NCBI GenBank assembly: GCA_963850205.1
Contig: CAWKKJ010000006.1
Location: 4,827 to 68,826 of the forward strand
Length of the DNA stretch: 64,000 nt
Origin: JACVRW01 sp963850205
Lineage (GTDB): Bacteria; Actinomycetota; Thermoleophilia; Solirubrobacterales; Thermoleophilaceae
Reading direction: 5' to 3'
Shown here in pieces: positions 16,024 through 23,972 of the stretch; position 1 is the stretch's first letter; each line of letters begins with the position of its first letter. The translations under genes and the position numbers were made by a program. A model generated the notes under the pieces. The model worked only from the letters and a program-made list of their open reading frames with translations. It was not told where the DNA came from and did not search any database.

Positions 16024-16775
16024 CCATCTCCACCCCCCACAGGGACCTGCGGGCGTGCGTGGTCGTGCCCGCCAAGGACGAGCAGGAGCTGGTGGGCCGC
16101 TGCCTCCAAGCGCTGGCCGAGCAGGCCGGGGCCGACGCCCGGTCCTACGAGGTCATCCTCGTGCTCGACCGCTGCCGGGACGCCACCCGCGCCGAGGCCC
16201 TGGCGGCCGGGGCCCGCAACCCGCGGCTGCGGCTGCACCTGCTGGAGGGCCCGGGACGGGGCGTGGGCCAGGCGCGCCGCCTGGGGATGGGCGCCGCCTG
16301 TGCCCGCCTCAAGCGCGTTGGCTGGCCGCACGGCCTGATCGCCTGCACCGACGCCGACAGCGTGCCCGACCCGCTCTGGCTTGCCGTCCAGCTGGAGCTC
16401 GCCACCGCCGGCGCAACGGCCATCGGCGGCCGCATCGACATCCTGCCCAAGGACCTCAGCCGCCTGTCGAGGCGGGCGCGGGAGGCCCGCGCGCTCTCCG
16501 GCAACCGCCGCCGGCTGCTCGCGGGCGCTCGGGATGCCGGCCTGGCCGATCACGGGTACTTCAGCGGCGCGTCGATGTCGCTCACCGCGGATCTGTACAG
16601 CGATGTGGGCGGCCTGAAGCCGCTGGTGGCACTCGAGGACGAGGCGCTGGAGCAGGCCCTGATCCAGCGGGGCGTTCCAATCGTGCGGCCGAATGCGGTC
16701 AGGGTCGAGACCTCGGGCCGCGTCGAAGGGCGCGCCCCCCGCGGCCTGGCCTGCGAGCTCGCCGCCGCCCTGTAG
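16020..16775 (+). CDS. Family 2 glycosyltransferase
   Basis: 251 aa from GTG 16020 (GTGA overlap). The GT-A fold is clear: ACVVVPAKDEQELVGRCLQALAEQ start, GLIACTDADSVPDPLWLAVQLE (DxD metal/nucleotide motif), HGYFSGASMSLTADLYSDVGGLKPLVALEDEALEQALIQRG (acceptor and ED-type catalytic region). No trans-membrane segments, so it is soluble or peripheral. Last intact gene of the deacetylase operon. It could attach or extend the sugar acted on by the NodB/NodS-like enzymes; donor and acceptor are unknown. Confidence 0.86.
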   Translation: MTISTPHRDLRACVVVPAKDEQELVGRCLQALAEQAGADARSYEVILVLDRCRDATRAEALAAGARNPRLRLHLLEGPGRGVGQARRLGMGAACARLKRVGWPHGLIACTDADSVPDPLWLAVQLELATAGATAIGGRIDILPKDLSRLSRRAREARALSGNRRRLLAGARDAGLADHGYFSGASMSLTADLYSDVGGLKPLVALEDEALEQALIQRGVPIVRPNAVRVETSGRVEGRAPRGLACELAAAL

Positions 16776-17091
16776 AGTCCCCGCCGCCCTGGAGACCATC
16801 GGCCGCAGCGATGGGCCCTTCGACCTCCTCTTCGTCGACGCCTCCAAGGGCGAGTACGGCCGCTACATCGAGCTCGCCGAGCCGCTGCTCTCCGAGCGGG
16901 CGATGATGGTGGTCGACAACCTGCTGATGCTCGGCGAGGTCGCGCTGCCGGCGGGGGCCGAGACCGGCTGGAGCTCGGACTCGCTGGCGGCCGCACGGCT
17001 GCTGAACTCCGAGCGGTTGCGCAGCGACCGCTGGCTGGCCTGCGTGCTGGCTGTGGGCGACGGGATCGGGCTGGCCGCCCGGCGGGGCTGA
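16776..17091 (+). pseudogene. 5'-truncated O-methyltransferase (family 3) remnant
   Basis: The frame after the GT2 stop reads VPAALETIGRSDGPFDLLFVDASKGEYGRYIELAEPLLSERAMMVVDNLLMLGEVALPAG and continues to a normal-looking C-terminus. FDLLFVDASKGEY...MMVVDNLL is the caffeoyl-CoA/family-3 O-methyltransferase core (metal-binding Asp and DN). The first ~100 residues with the SAM-binding GxGxG are absent, and no good start codon precedes the homology, so the product would be non-functional. The homology begins right at the end of the GT2 gene, suggesting a deletion that joined two genes. Confidence 0.72.
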
Positions 17092-17120
17092 GCACTCCCC
17101 CGCGAGAGACAATCAGGGCC

Positions 17121-17489
17121 ATGAGAGCCCTCCTGATCCTCTTCGCCTGCTCGCAGCTGGTGATCGGCGCCCTGCTCTGGCTGACCCCGGACTTCTTCTT
17201 CGAGCGGATCGGGCCCTACGGCGAGCAGAACAACCACTACATGGCCGACGTGGCCACCTGGTACCTCGCGTTGGGCGCCGCCGCCCTGATCGCAGTGGGG
17301 CGCAGCGCCTGGCGCGTGCCGGTGCTGGCGTTGGCGCTGATCCAATACGCCCTCCACACCTTCAACCATCTGCTCGACGTGGGTGAGGCCGATCCCTCCT
17401 GGCTAGGACCGGCCAACACCGTGTCACTGGCCCTGGCCGCCGTGCTGCTGGCCTGGATGCTCCAGAAAGAACGGGAGCCCGCGCCGTGA
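17121..17489 (+). CDS. Hypothetical four-helix membrane protein
   Basis: 122 aa, ATG start. Hydrophobic segments ALLILFACSQLVIGALLWL, TWYLALGAAALIAVG, VPVLALALIQYALHTF and NTVSLALAAVLLAWML predict four membrane helices. A conserved-looking loop (YGEQNNHYMADVATWY) and His residues (LHTFNHLLDVG) lie between helices 1-2 and after helix 3. Small DoxX-like or uncharacterised actinobacterial family; no function assigned. Its TGA overlaps the GTG of the epimerase gene. Confidence 0.75.
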   Translation: MRALLILFACSQLVIGALLWLTPDFFFERIGPYGEQNNHYMADVATWYLALGAAALIAVGRSAWRVPVLALALIQYALHTFNHLLDVGEADPSWLGPANTVSLALAAVLLAWMLQKEREPAP

Positions 17490-18409
17490 GGGTCTTCGTC
17501 GCCGGCGCCACGGGCGCGATCGGTCGTCCGCTCGTCCCGCGGCTGGTGGCCGCGGGCCACGAGGTCACCGGCACAACCCGCTCCGAGGGGCGCGCCCGGG
17601 ACCTCCGCGCCGCCGGAGCCCGCGCCGCGGTGTGCGACGCGCTCGACGCTCCGGCGCTGCGCGCCGCGGTGGCCGAGGCCTCGCCCGAGGTGATCGTGCA
17701 CCAACTGACCGCCCTCCCCCACCGCTTCGAGCCGCGCGACGCCTCGCTCTACGACGCCACCAACCGGCTCCGGCGCGAGGCCACGCGCACCCTGGTGGAA
17801 GCGGCCCGCGAGGCCGGGGCGCGCGTGGTCTGCCAGAGCATCGCCTTCGCCTACGCACCCGTCGGGAGTCCCATCAAGGAGGAGAACGATCCGCTCTTCA
17901 CGGACGCGGCGGAGCCCTTCGGGACGGCGGTGGCCGCGATCGCCGCGATGGAGCGGCGGGTGCTCGAGGCCGGCGGCATCGTCCTCCGCTACGGCTGGTT
18001 CTACGGACCGGGCACCTTCTACGGCGCCGCGGGGTCCATGACGGCCGACGTGCGCCGCCGCCGCTTCCCGGTCGTGGGGCGGGGCAGCGGCATCTCGTCC
18101 TTCATCCACACCGACGACGCGGCCGAGGCCACCTTGGCCGCGGTCGAACGCGGCCCGGCGGGCGCCTACAACATCGTCGACGACGAGCCGGCGCCGATGC
18201 GCGAGTGGCTGCCCGTGTTCGCCGCGGCCAACGCGGCGCCGCGTCCGCTGCGCGTGCCGGTCTTCCTCGCCCGGCTGATCGCGGGAAGGTTCGCGGCCGG
18301 GATGGCCACCGAGCTGCGCGGCGCCTCGAACGCCAAGGCCCGCAGCGAGCTCGGGTGGGAGCCGCGCTGGAGGAGCTGGCGCGAGGGGTTCGTGCAGGCA
18401 CCGCGCTAA
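17486..18409 (+). CDS. NAD-dependent epimerase/dehydratase (extended SDR)
   Basis: 307 aa from GTG 17486 (GTGA overlap). The Rossmann start VFVAGATGAIGRPLVPRLVAAGHEVTGTTRS contains the GxxGxxG NAD(P) motif. The usual catalytic YxxxK is not evident; the equivalent region reads FGTAVAAIAAMERRVL, so this may be an atypical SDR that binds rather than turns over classical sugar nucleotides. Later motifs FIHTDDAAEATLAAVERGPAGAYNIVDDEP are typical of the family. Ends 7 nt before a repeat copy. Confidence 0.83.
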   Translation: MRVFVAGATGAIGRPLVPRLVAAGHEVTGTTRSEGRARDLRAAGARAAVCDALDAPALRAAVAEASPEVIVHQLTALPHRFEPRDASLYDATNRLRREATRTLVEAAREAGARVVCQSIAFAYAPVGSPIKEENDPLFTDAAEPFGTAVAAIAAMERRVLEAGGIVLRYGWFYGPGTFYGAAGSMTADVRRRRFPVVGRGSGISSFIHTDDAAEATLAAVERGPAGAYNIVDDEPAPMREWLPVFAAANAAPRPLRVPVFLARLIAGRFAAGMATELRGASNAKARSELGWEPRWRSWREGFVQAPR

Positions 18410-18416
18410 CGGCTGG

Positions 18417-18450
18417 GCCGCAAGCAGCCGGCTCGGCCGGCTGCGCGCGG
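18417..18450 (-). repeat. Stop-codon-adjacent palindromic repeat, copy 5
   Basis: Reverse-orientation copy: GCCGCAAGCAGCCGG leading into the same hairpin core and a GCGCGG end. It lacks the ATGATCGTT outer part of the 43-bp form. It fills the convergent gap between the epimerase stop (18409) and the stop of the small membrane protein (18455). Confidence 0.85.
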
Positions 18451-18454
18451 AGGT

Positions 18455-18619
18455 TTAAACCCGGTACACGATCGGCAACAGCACCGTCGCCAGGAAGACC
18501 AGCCCCACCCCGAGGGCGACCACCGGCCGGGAATCGGCCAGGTGACCGACGATCCCGATCAGGAAGCCCAGGCCGAGAAGGCCCAGCAGGAGACCTGGTG
18601 AGACGTCCGACGCACCCAC
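18455..18619 (-). CDS. Small hypothetical membrane protein
   Basis: About 54 aa if started at GTG 18619 (VGASDVSPGLLLG). A longer frame to ATG 18667 exists but would overlap the divergent MoxR start, so the shorter form is preferred. Two hydrophobic helices, GLLLGLLGLGFLIGIVGHLA and VVALGVGLVFLATVLLPIVY, make up most of it. The ribosome site is weak. The family is not recognised. Confidence 0.5.
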   Translation of the reverse strand: MGASDVSPGLLLGLLGLGFLIGIVGHLADSRPVVALGVGLVFLATVLLPIVYRV

Positions 18620-18644
18620 GGGAGGCGAAAGTATCGTTACTGCG

Positions 18645-19541
18645 GTGAGCGACCACTTCGGCTCCATCGACCAGGCCCGCGATCGCCTGGCTGAGGTCGG
18701 CTACCTGGCCGACGAGCCCGCCGCTCTCGTCTCCTTCCTGGCCGGCCGCCTGGACAAGCCCGTTCTGGTGGAGGGCCCCGCGGGCGTGGGCAAGACCGAG
18801 CTGGCCAAGGCGGTGTCGCGCGCCACCGGCCGTCCGCTGATCCGCCTCCAGTGCTACGAGGGCCTCGACGAGGCCAAGGCGCTCTACGAGTGGAACTACC
18901 GCAAGCAGCTGCTGCGGATCCAGACCGAGGCCGCCGACGCCGGCTGGCGCGAGGTCAAGGACGACATCTTCGGCGAGGACTTCCTGCTTGCCCGCCCGTT
19001 GCTCACCGCCATCTCGGGCAGCGAGCCGGTGGTGCTCCTGATCGACGAGATCGACAAGACCGACCAAGAGTTCGAGGCCATGCTGCTCGAGGTCCTGTCC
19101 GACTTCCAGATCTCGATCCCCGAGCTGGGAGTGGTCGAGGCCACTACTCGCCCGCTCGTGCTCCTCACCTCCAACAACTCGCGCGAGCTCACCGAGGCGC
19201 TGAAGCGTCGCTGCCTCTACCTCTGGCTCGACTACCCCACCGTGGAGCGGGAGCTCGAGATCGTGCGTCTGCACGCGCCCGAGCTGAGCGAGCAGATGGC
19301 GCGCAAGCTGGTCGAGGTCATCCACATGGTGCGAGCCCTCGACCTCAAGAAGCCGCCCTCGATCGCCGAGTCGATCGACTGGGCCCGCGCGCTTCTGCTC
19401 CTGGGGGCCGAGGACGTCGACCAGGCGGTGCTCGAGCGAACCCTCTCCATCATCATCAAGCACCGCACCGACCTGGATCTGGTGGCGGAGCGGGTGGGGG
19501 TGAAGCTGGACGATGGCTTCCTCGGGCAGCGGGCGGGCTAA
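18645..19541 (+). CDS. MoxR-type AAA+ ATPase
   Basis: 298 aa from GTG 18645. Walker A GPAGVGKTELAKAV (residues ~45-58), Walker B VVLLIDEIDKTD and sensor 1 LLTSNNSRELTEALKRRCLYLWLDYP are all present, matching the CoxD/MoxR branch. These ATPases act as chaperones that, with a VWA partner, insert metals or mature enzymes. The partner gene begins inside the 3' end of this one (29-nt overlap), which is the usual MoxR-VWA arrangement. No molybdenum hydroxylase genes are seen nearby, so the client is unknown. Confidence 0.9.
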   Translation: MSDHFGSIDQARDRLAEVGYLADEPAALVSFLAGRLDKPVLVEGPAGVGKTELAKAVSRATGRPLIRLQCYEGLDEAKALYEWNYRKQLLRIQTEAADAGWREVKDDIFGEDFLLARPLLTAISGSEPVVLLIDEIDKTDQEFEAMLLEVLSDFQISIPELGVVEATTRPLVLLTSNNSRELTEALKRRCLYLWLDYPTVERELEIVRLHAPELSEQMARKLVEVIHMVRALDLKKPPSIAESIDWARALLLLGAEDVDQAVLERTLSIIIKHRTDLDLVAERVGVKLDDGFLGQRAG

Positions 19542-20931
19542 CCCGGCGCTGTACGGAGGCATGCCGCCGGTGGCCGGCCCAGCCGGCATGGCCCCGCGGC
19601 TGCTCGAGTTCGCCGACGAGCTGCGCACCGAGGGCGTGGCCGTGGGCACCTCGGAGCTCCTGGACGCCTTCCACGCCCTGGACGCCGTGAGCTGGACCTC
19701 GCGCGAGGACTTCCGCGAGGCGCTGGCGGCCACGCTGGCGAAGTCCCAGGAGGATCGCCACGTGCTCGACGTGCTCTTCGAGCGCTTCTTCTTCCGCGCG
19801 GCGGAGCGCGAGGCCGTCGACCGCGGTCTCGTCGAGGAGCGCTTCCAGGGAGCCGAGCAGCTCGACCTGGAGGCGCTGCGCGAGCGCATCCGCGAGGCCA
19901 TCCGGGCCGGCTCGGACGGCGAGATGCGCGACCTGGCCCGGCTGGCCATTGCCGCGTTCGGCCGCCAGGGCGAAGGCTCGGGCGTGATCGGGGTCGACGT
20001 GCAGCGCATCAGGCGCACCCTGGGGCTGCGCAGCGAGAAGGCCGGCGCCGAGCTGCCCGATCCCGAGGCCGTGCCCCGCGACCGCCTGCAGGAGTTCGAG
20101 CGCCACGTGCGAGCAGAGCTGGAGCGGCAGATGATCGAGCGCACCCGCTCCCTGCCCCCGGCTCGGCCGCTGCGCGAGCTGGACCGCGCGCTCCCGACCA
20201 ACCCGGCCCAGGACCTCTCACAGGTGCACCGGGTGGTGGCTCAGCTGAAGAAGCGCCTGGCCTCGCACGGGCGCGAGCATCGCGGCCGCCGCCGCTCGTG
20301 GCAGGTCGACGTGCGCCGGACGATGCGGGCCTCGCTGCAGACCGGCGGCGTCCCGCTGGAGCTGAAGTACCGCCCGCGCCGGCCGCGCCGGCCCGAGCTG
20401 TACGTGCTCTGCGACGTCTCCACCAGCGTCACGAGCGCCAGCGTCTTCTTCCTCTCGGTGCTGCACGCGCTGCACGACCAGTTCCGCAAGCTGCGCTCGT
20501 TCGTGTTCGTGGAGCGGATCTCGGAGGTGACCGACGTGTTCGAGCGGGAGCGCTCGTTCTCGGCGGTGTCGCGCCGGATCGCCACCGACGCCGGCGTGGC
20601 CGACGTCTCCGGCTACACCGACTACGGCCGCGTCTGGCTCGAGTTTCTGGACAAGGTCTCCGACGACCTCGACCCCCGCTCCACCGTCATCGTCCTGGGC
20701 GACGCCCGCACCAACGGCCGCGAGCCCCACGCCGGGGTCTTCGCCCGCGTGGCCCAAGGCGCCGGCCACACCTTCTGGATCAACCCCGAGCCCCGCCTCT
20801 ACTGGAACTACGGCGACTCGGTGATGTCCACCTACGAGCCCCACTGCGACGGCGTGTTCGAGTGCTGGACCACCAAGCAGCTGGAGACGTTCGTGAACGC
20901 TATCGCGGAGCTGCACGTGGCGGGCCGGTAG
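19513..20931 (+). CDS. CoxE-like VWA-domain protein
   Basis: 472 aa from ATG 19513, overlapping the MoxR gene. The N-terminal half is helical and charged. The C-terminal half is a von Willebrand factor A domain: ELYVLCDVSTSVTSASVFFLSVLHAL carries the MIDAS DxSxS, and VSGYTDYGRVWLEF and TVIVLGDARTNG supply the later T and D residues. It belongs to the CoxE/DUF58-like VWA set that works with MoxR ATPases in metal-enzyme maturation. The TPP riboswitch begins ~14 nt after its stop, so transcription of the next operon must restart there. Confidence 0.88.
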   Translation: MASSGSGRANPALYGGMPPVAGPAGMAPRLLEFADELRTEGVAVGTSELLDAFHALDAVSWTSREDFREALAATLAKSQEDRHVLDVLFERFFFRAAEREAVDRGLVEERFQGAEQLDLEALRERIREAIRAGSDGEMRDLARLAIAAFGRQGEGSGVIGVDVQRIRRTLGLRSEKAGAELPDPEAVPRDRLQEFERHVRAELERQMIERTRSLPPARPLRELDRALPTNPAQDLSQVHRVVAQLKKRLASHGREHRGRRRSWQVDVRRTMRASLQTGGVPLELKYRPRRPRRPELYVLCDVSTSVTSASVFFLSVLHALHDQFRKLRSFVFVERISEVTDVFERERSFSAVSRRIATDAGVADVSGYTDYGRVWLEFLDKVSDDLDPRSTVIVLGDARTNGREPHAGVFARVAQGAGHTFWINPEPRLYWNYGDSVMSTYEPHCDGVFECWTTKQLETFVNAIAELHVAGR

Positions 20932-20944
20932 ACTGCACGGCACG

Positions 20945-21053
20945 ACAAGCCAGGGGGGCTCGCGGTCAAGCGGGCTGAGATAGCGCCCTCGACAGAGCCG
21001 ATGCCGGCCGGCGCTGACCCTTCGAACCTGTGGGGTAATGCCCGCGGAGGGAG
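20945..21053 (+). promoter_or_regulatory. TPP riboswitch (THI element)
   Basis: Conserved pieces in order: GGGGGGCTC, CGGGCTGAGATAGC (the CUGAGA pyrimidine-sensor core), GCTGACCCTTCGAACCTG (pyrophosphate-sensor helix, ACCC..GAACCUG), then GGGGTAATGCCCGCGGAGGGA (the UAAUGCC..GCG..AGGGA end). The terminal GGAGGGAG lies 3-9 nt before ATG 21056 and is also the ribosome site, so ligand-dependent sequestration of translation initiation is likely. It controls the ThiZXY-type transporter downstream, which is consistent with thiamine-pyrophosphate repression of pyrimidine-precursor uptake. Confidence 0.92.
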
Positions 21054-21055
21054 CG

Positions 21056-21838
21056 ATGCAGACCGAGGCCCAGGCTCCCGCAACGGAGCCTCTTTCTTTT
21101 TCCGACACCGGCGTGACGCTCCGGGGCGCCGGCCGGCGCTTCGGCGCCGTCGCCGCCCTGGAGGGGCTCGACCTCGAGCTGAGGCCACGCGAGGTGCTGG
21201 CGGTGGTCGGGCCCTCGGGCTGCGGGAAATCGACGCTCCTGGAGCTGGTGGCCGGCCTGCAGGAGCCGGACCGCGGGGAGGTGTCGGTGGCGGGCGAGAG
21301 CGAGGCGGAGGCCCGGCGCGCCGCCTGCGCCTACATGCCCCAGCGCGACCTGCTGCTGCCCTGGCGCGACGCCCTGGGCAACGCCGCCCTGGCGCTCGAG
21401 AGCCAGGGCGTCCGGCGAGCCGAGGCGCGCCGGCGGGCCGAGCCGCTGTTCGAGCGCTTCGGGCTGGCCGACTTCGAGCGGGCACGGCCCGCGGCCCTCT
21501 CGGGGGGCATGCGCCAGCGGGTGGCCTTCATGCGCACCCTCCTCCCCGGCCGGCCCGTGCTGCTTCTGGACGAGCCCTTCGGGGCACTGGACGCCATCAC
21601 CCGGGTCGACATGCAGGAGTGGCTGGCCGGCGCGCTGCTCACCGAGCCGCGCACCACGCTGCTCGTGACCCATGACGTGGAGGAGGCCCTGTTCCTCGCC
21701 GACCGGGTGGCGGTCATGTCGAGCCGGCCCGGGCGGATCCTGGCCACGCTCGATGTCGACCTGCCCCGCCCCCGCCGGCTCACCGACCCGCGCCTGCTCG
21801 AGCTGCGCGCCAGGGCACTCGAGGTGCTGCGCGGATGA
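21056..21838 (+). CDS. thiZ: ABC transporter ATPase, thiamine-pyrimidine precursor uptake
   Basis: 260 aa. ATG 21056 is chosen over the ATG inside the riboswitch (21038). Walker A GPSGCGKSTLLELVAGL, Q-loop YMPQRDLLLPW, signature LSGGMRQRVAFMRTL and Walker B PVLLLDEPFGALDAITR are intact, typical of the nitrate/taurine/HMP (SsuB/ThiZ) subfamily. It lies directly under a TPP riboswitch and upstream of an NMT1/THI5-type binding protein. The stop ATGA overlaps the permease start. The thiZ symbol rests on that context. Confidence 0.86.
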   Translation: MQTEAQAPATEPLSFSDTGVTLRGAGRRFGAVAALEGLDLELRPREVLAVVGPSGCGKSTLLELVAGLQEPDRGEVSVAGESEAEARRAACAYMPQRDLLLPWRDALGNAALALESQGVRRAEARRRAEPLFERFGLADFERARPAALSGGMRQRVAFMRTLLPGRPVLLLDEPFGALDAITRVDMQEWLAGALLTEPRTTLLVTHDVEEALFLADRVAVMSSRPGRILATLDVDLPRPRRLTDPRLLELRARALEVLRG

Positions 21839-22578
21839 CCCGCGTGCTGCTGGCCCTGCTCCTGCTCGCCGCCTTCGTGCTGGCCTGGCAGGGTGTCGCG
21901 TCGCTCGAGGCCGTGGACGATCTCACCCTCGCCTCCCCGGTCGAGACCTGGGAGGCGCTGAGAGACGACCGCAGCCTGCTCCTCGACAACGCCTGGGTGA
22001 CGCTGATCGAGGTCCTGGCCGGCCTGGCGGTGGCGGTGGCCGCCGGGGTGGCCCTTGCTCTGACCATGCACCTGGTCCGCCCGCTGCGCGACGCCGCCTA
22101 CCCGCTGCTCGTGGCCTCCCAGGCCATCCCGGTGGTGGTGCTCGCCCCCCTCTTCGTGCTGGCCTTCGACTACGGCCTCGCCCCCAAGGTCGCGATCGTC
22201 GCGCTGATCTGCTTCTTCCCCGTCACGGTCAACCTCCTCGACGGCCTGCGCTCCACCGAGCCGGAGCTCCTCAAGCTCATGCGCAGCCTGGGCGCGTCGC
22301 GCCTGCGGACGCTGCGCAGCGTCGAGCTGCCGGGCTCCCTCCCGGCGCTGTTCAGCGGCCTGAAGGTGGCCGCCACCGTGTCGGTGATCGGGGCCGTGTT
22401 CGGCGAGTGGTCCGGCGCCGACGAGGGCCTCGGCCGCCTGGTGCTGCTGGGCAACAACCAGCTGCAGACCCCGCGCGTGTACGCCGGGATCGTCCTGCTC
22501 ACGCTCATGGCGGTGGGGCTGTTCGCGTTGGTAGCTCTGCTCGAGCGGGTCGCCTGTCCCTGGAGGAAAGCGGCGTGA
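21835..22578 (+). CDS. thiX: ABC transporter permease, thiamine-pyrimidine precursor uptake
   Basis: 247 aa, ATG overlapping the ATPase TGA. Six hydrophobic segments start with LLALLLLAAFVLAWQGVASLE. The EAA loop that docks the ATPase is seen as MRSLGASRLRTLRSVELPGSLPALFSGLKVAAT. This is the SsuC/ThiX-type permease. Its TGA overlaps the GTG of the binding-protein gene, so all three subunits are translationally coupled beneath one riboswitch. Confidence 0.86.
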   Translation: MTRVLLALLLLAAFVLAWQGVASLEAVDDLTLASPVETWEALRDDRSLLLDNAWVTLIEVLAGLAVAVAAGVALALTMHLVRPLRDAAYPLLVASQAIPVVVLAPLFVLAFDYGLAPKVAIVALICFFPVTVNLLDGLRSTEPELLKLMRSLGASRLRTLRSVELPGSLPALFSGLKVAATVSVIGAVFGEWSGADEGLGRLVLLGNNQLQTPRVYAGIVLLTLMAVGLFALVALLERVACPWRKAA

Positions 22579-23570
22579 GAGCAGCGCTGCTGTTGCTGGC
22601 CGCGACGCTGGCGCTGGCCGCCTGCGGCGAGAAGGAGGAGCGGCTGGAGCCGGCGGGCTCGAAGCAGGTCGAGCTCATGCTCGACTACTTCCCGAACGCC
22701 GACCACGCCGGGATCTACGCGGCCCAGGCGGGCGGGCACTTCGAGCAGGCCGGCCTGGACGTGGAGATCCGCCAGCCGCCCGACCCGGCCGCACCGGTCA
22801 AGCAGGTGGCGGCCGGGCGCGTGGACCTGGCCATCTCCTACGAGCCCGAGGTGCTGCGCGCCCGCGACAAGGGCCTCGACGTGGTGAGCATCGGGGCGAT
22901 CGTCCAGAAGCCGCTGACCTCGATCATGTCCCTGCCGGAGGCGAAGATCCGCACCCCAGCCGACCTCAAGGGCAAGACGGTGGGCACCGCGGGGATCGAC
23001 TATCAGTCGGCCTACCTGCGCACGATCCTGCTCGAGGCCGGCGTACAGCCGGACACCGTAACCGAGCGCAACGTGGGCTTCAGCCTCACGCCCGCGCTGC
23101 TCACCGGCCGGGTCGACGCCACGCTCGGGGCGTTCTGGAACTACGAGGGAACCGAGCTGCGCCTGAAGGGCAAGAAGCCGCGCATCATCCGCATGGAGCA
23201 GGCCGGGGTGCCCACCTACAACGAGCTGGTGCTGGTGGCCAACGAGAGCGCGCTTGAGCGCAACGCCGACAAGTTCCGCGCCTTCATCGGCGCCGTGTCG
23301 CGGGGCACCCGCGACCTTCGCAGCGACCCCGACGAGGCGATCAACGGCCTGCTGGAGGCAAACCCCGACCTGGATCCCGAGCTGCAGCGCGCGGTGGTCG
23401 AGGTGACGCTGCCCCTGTTCTTCGCCCCGCGTGGGCGGCCATTCGGCTGGCAGTCACCGGCCCAGTGGGACGCGTTTTCGGCCTGGATGAAGGAGAACCG
23501 CCTGCTGGAACGGCCGCCCGATCCCGCGGCGGCCGCCACCAACGAGCTGTTGCCCGGCTCCGGGCTCTAG
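22575..23570 (+). CDS. thiY: NMT1/THI5-type substrate-binding lipoprotein
   Basis: 331 aa from GTG 22575 (GTGA overlap). The signal ALLLLAATLALAACGEK has a clear lipobox (LAAC). The mature part begins QVELMLDYFPNADHAGIYAAQAGGHFEQAGLDVEI, the diagnostic ‘LDWxPNxxHxGxYxA’ start of ThiY/NMT1 proteins. KTVGTAGIDYQSAYLRTILLEAG follows. ThiY binds formylaminopyrimidine or HMP-like thiamine precursors. No thiC/thiD genes are in view, so whether the cell depends on salvage is not decided here. Its stop overlaps the convergent msrB stop. Confidence 0.87.
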   Translation: MRAALLLLAATLALAACGEKEERLEPAGSKQVELMLDYFPNADHAGIYAAQAGGHFEQAGLDVEIRQPPDPAAPVKQVAAGRVDLAISYEPEVLRARDKGLDVVSIGAIVQKPLTSIMSLPEAKIRTPADLKGKTVGTAGIDYQSAYLRTILLEAGVQPDTVTERNVGFSLTPALLTGRVDATLGAFWNYEGTELRLKGKKPRIIRMEQAGVPTYNELVLVANESALERNADKFRAFIGAVSRGTRDLRSDPDEAINGLLEANPDLDPELQRAVVEVTLPLFFAPRGRPFGWQSPAQWDAFSAWMKENRLLERPPDPAAAATNELLPGSGL

Positions 23571-23968
23571 TCCTCGTCCTCGTCCAGGTCCAGCGCCAGG
23601 GAGTTGATGCAGTAACGCTGGCCGTTCGGGCCGGGCCCGTCCGGAAAGACGTGGCCCAGGTGGCCGCCGCAGCGGGCGCACGTGACCTCGGTGCGGACCA
23701 TGCCGAGGGTCCTGTCCTCGTGCAGGTCGACCGCATCCGCGACGGCGGGCTCGGTGAAGCTGGGCCAGCCGGTGCCGGAGTCGAACTTGGTGTCGGAGCG
23801 GAACAGCTCGTTGCCGCAGGCCCCGCAGCGGTACATGCCGTCCGCCTTGGAGTAGGTGTAGGCCCCGGTGAAGGGCGGCTCGGTGCCCTTCTGGCGGAGG
23901 ATGTGGAAGCGGTCGGAATCGAGCTCCTCGCGCCACTCCTGGTCGGTCTTCTCGAGCTTCTCTGTCAT
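23567..23968 (-). CDS. msrB: Peptide-methionine (R)-S-oxide reductase
   Basis: 133 aa. Two Zn CxxC pairs (RCGACGNELF and TCARCGGHLGHVF), the substrate motif FDSGTGWPSF, and RYCINSLAL with catalytic Cys at residue 120 identify MsrB. It reduces methionine-R-sulfoxide using thioredoxin. It has a short acidic tail (LDEDED) in place of a resolving-Cys domain. Last gene of a minus-strand group with the glycosylase (4-nt gap), suggesting a joint damage-repair unit. Cytosolic; no signal peptide. Confidence 0.95.
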   Translation of the reverse strand: MTEKLEKTDQEWREELDSDRFHILRQKGTEPPFTGAYTYSKADGMYRCGACGNELFRSDTKFDSGTGWPSFTEPAVADAVDLHEDRTLGMVRTEVTCARCGGHLGHVFPDGPGPNGQRYCINSLALDLDEDED

Positions 23969-23972
23969 GCCT

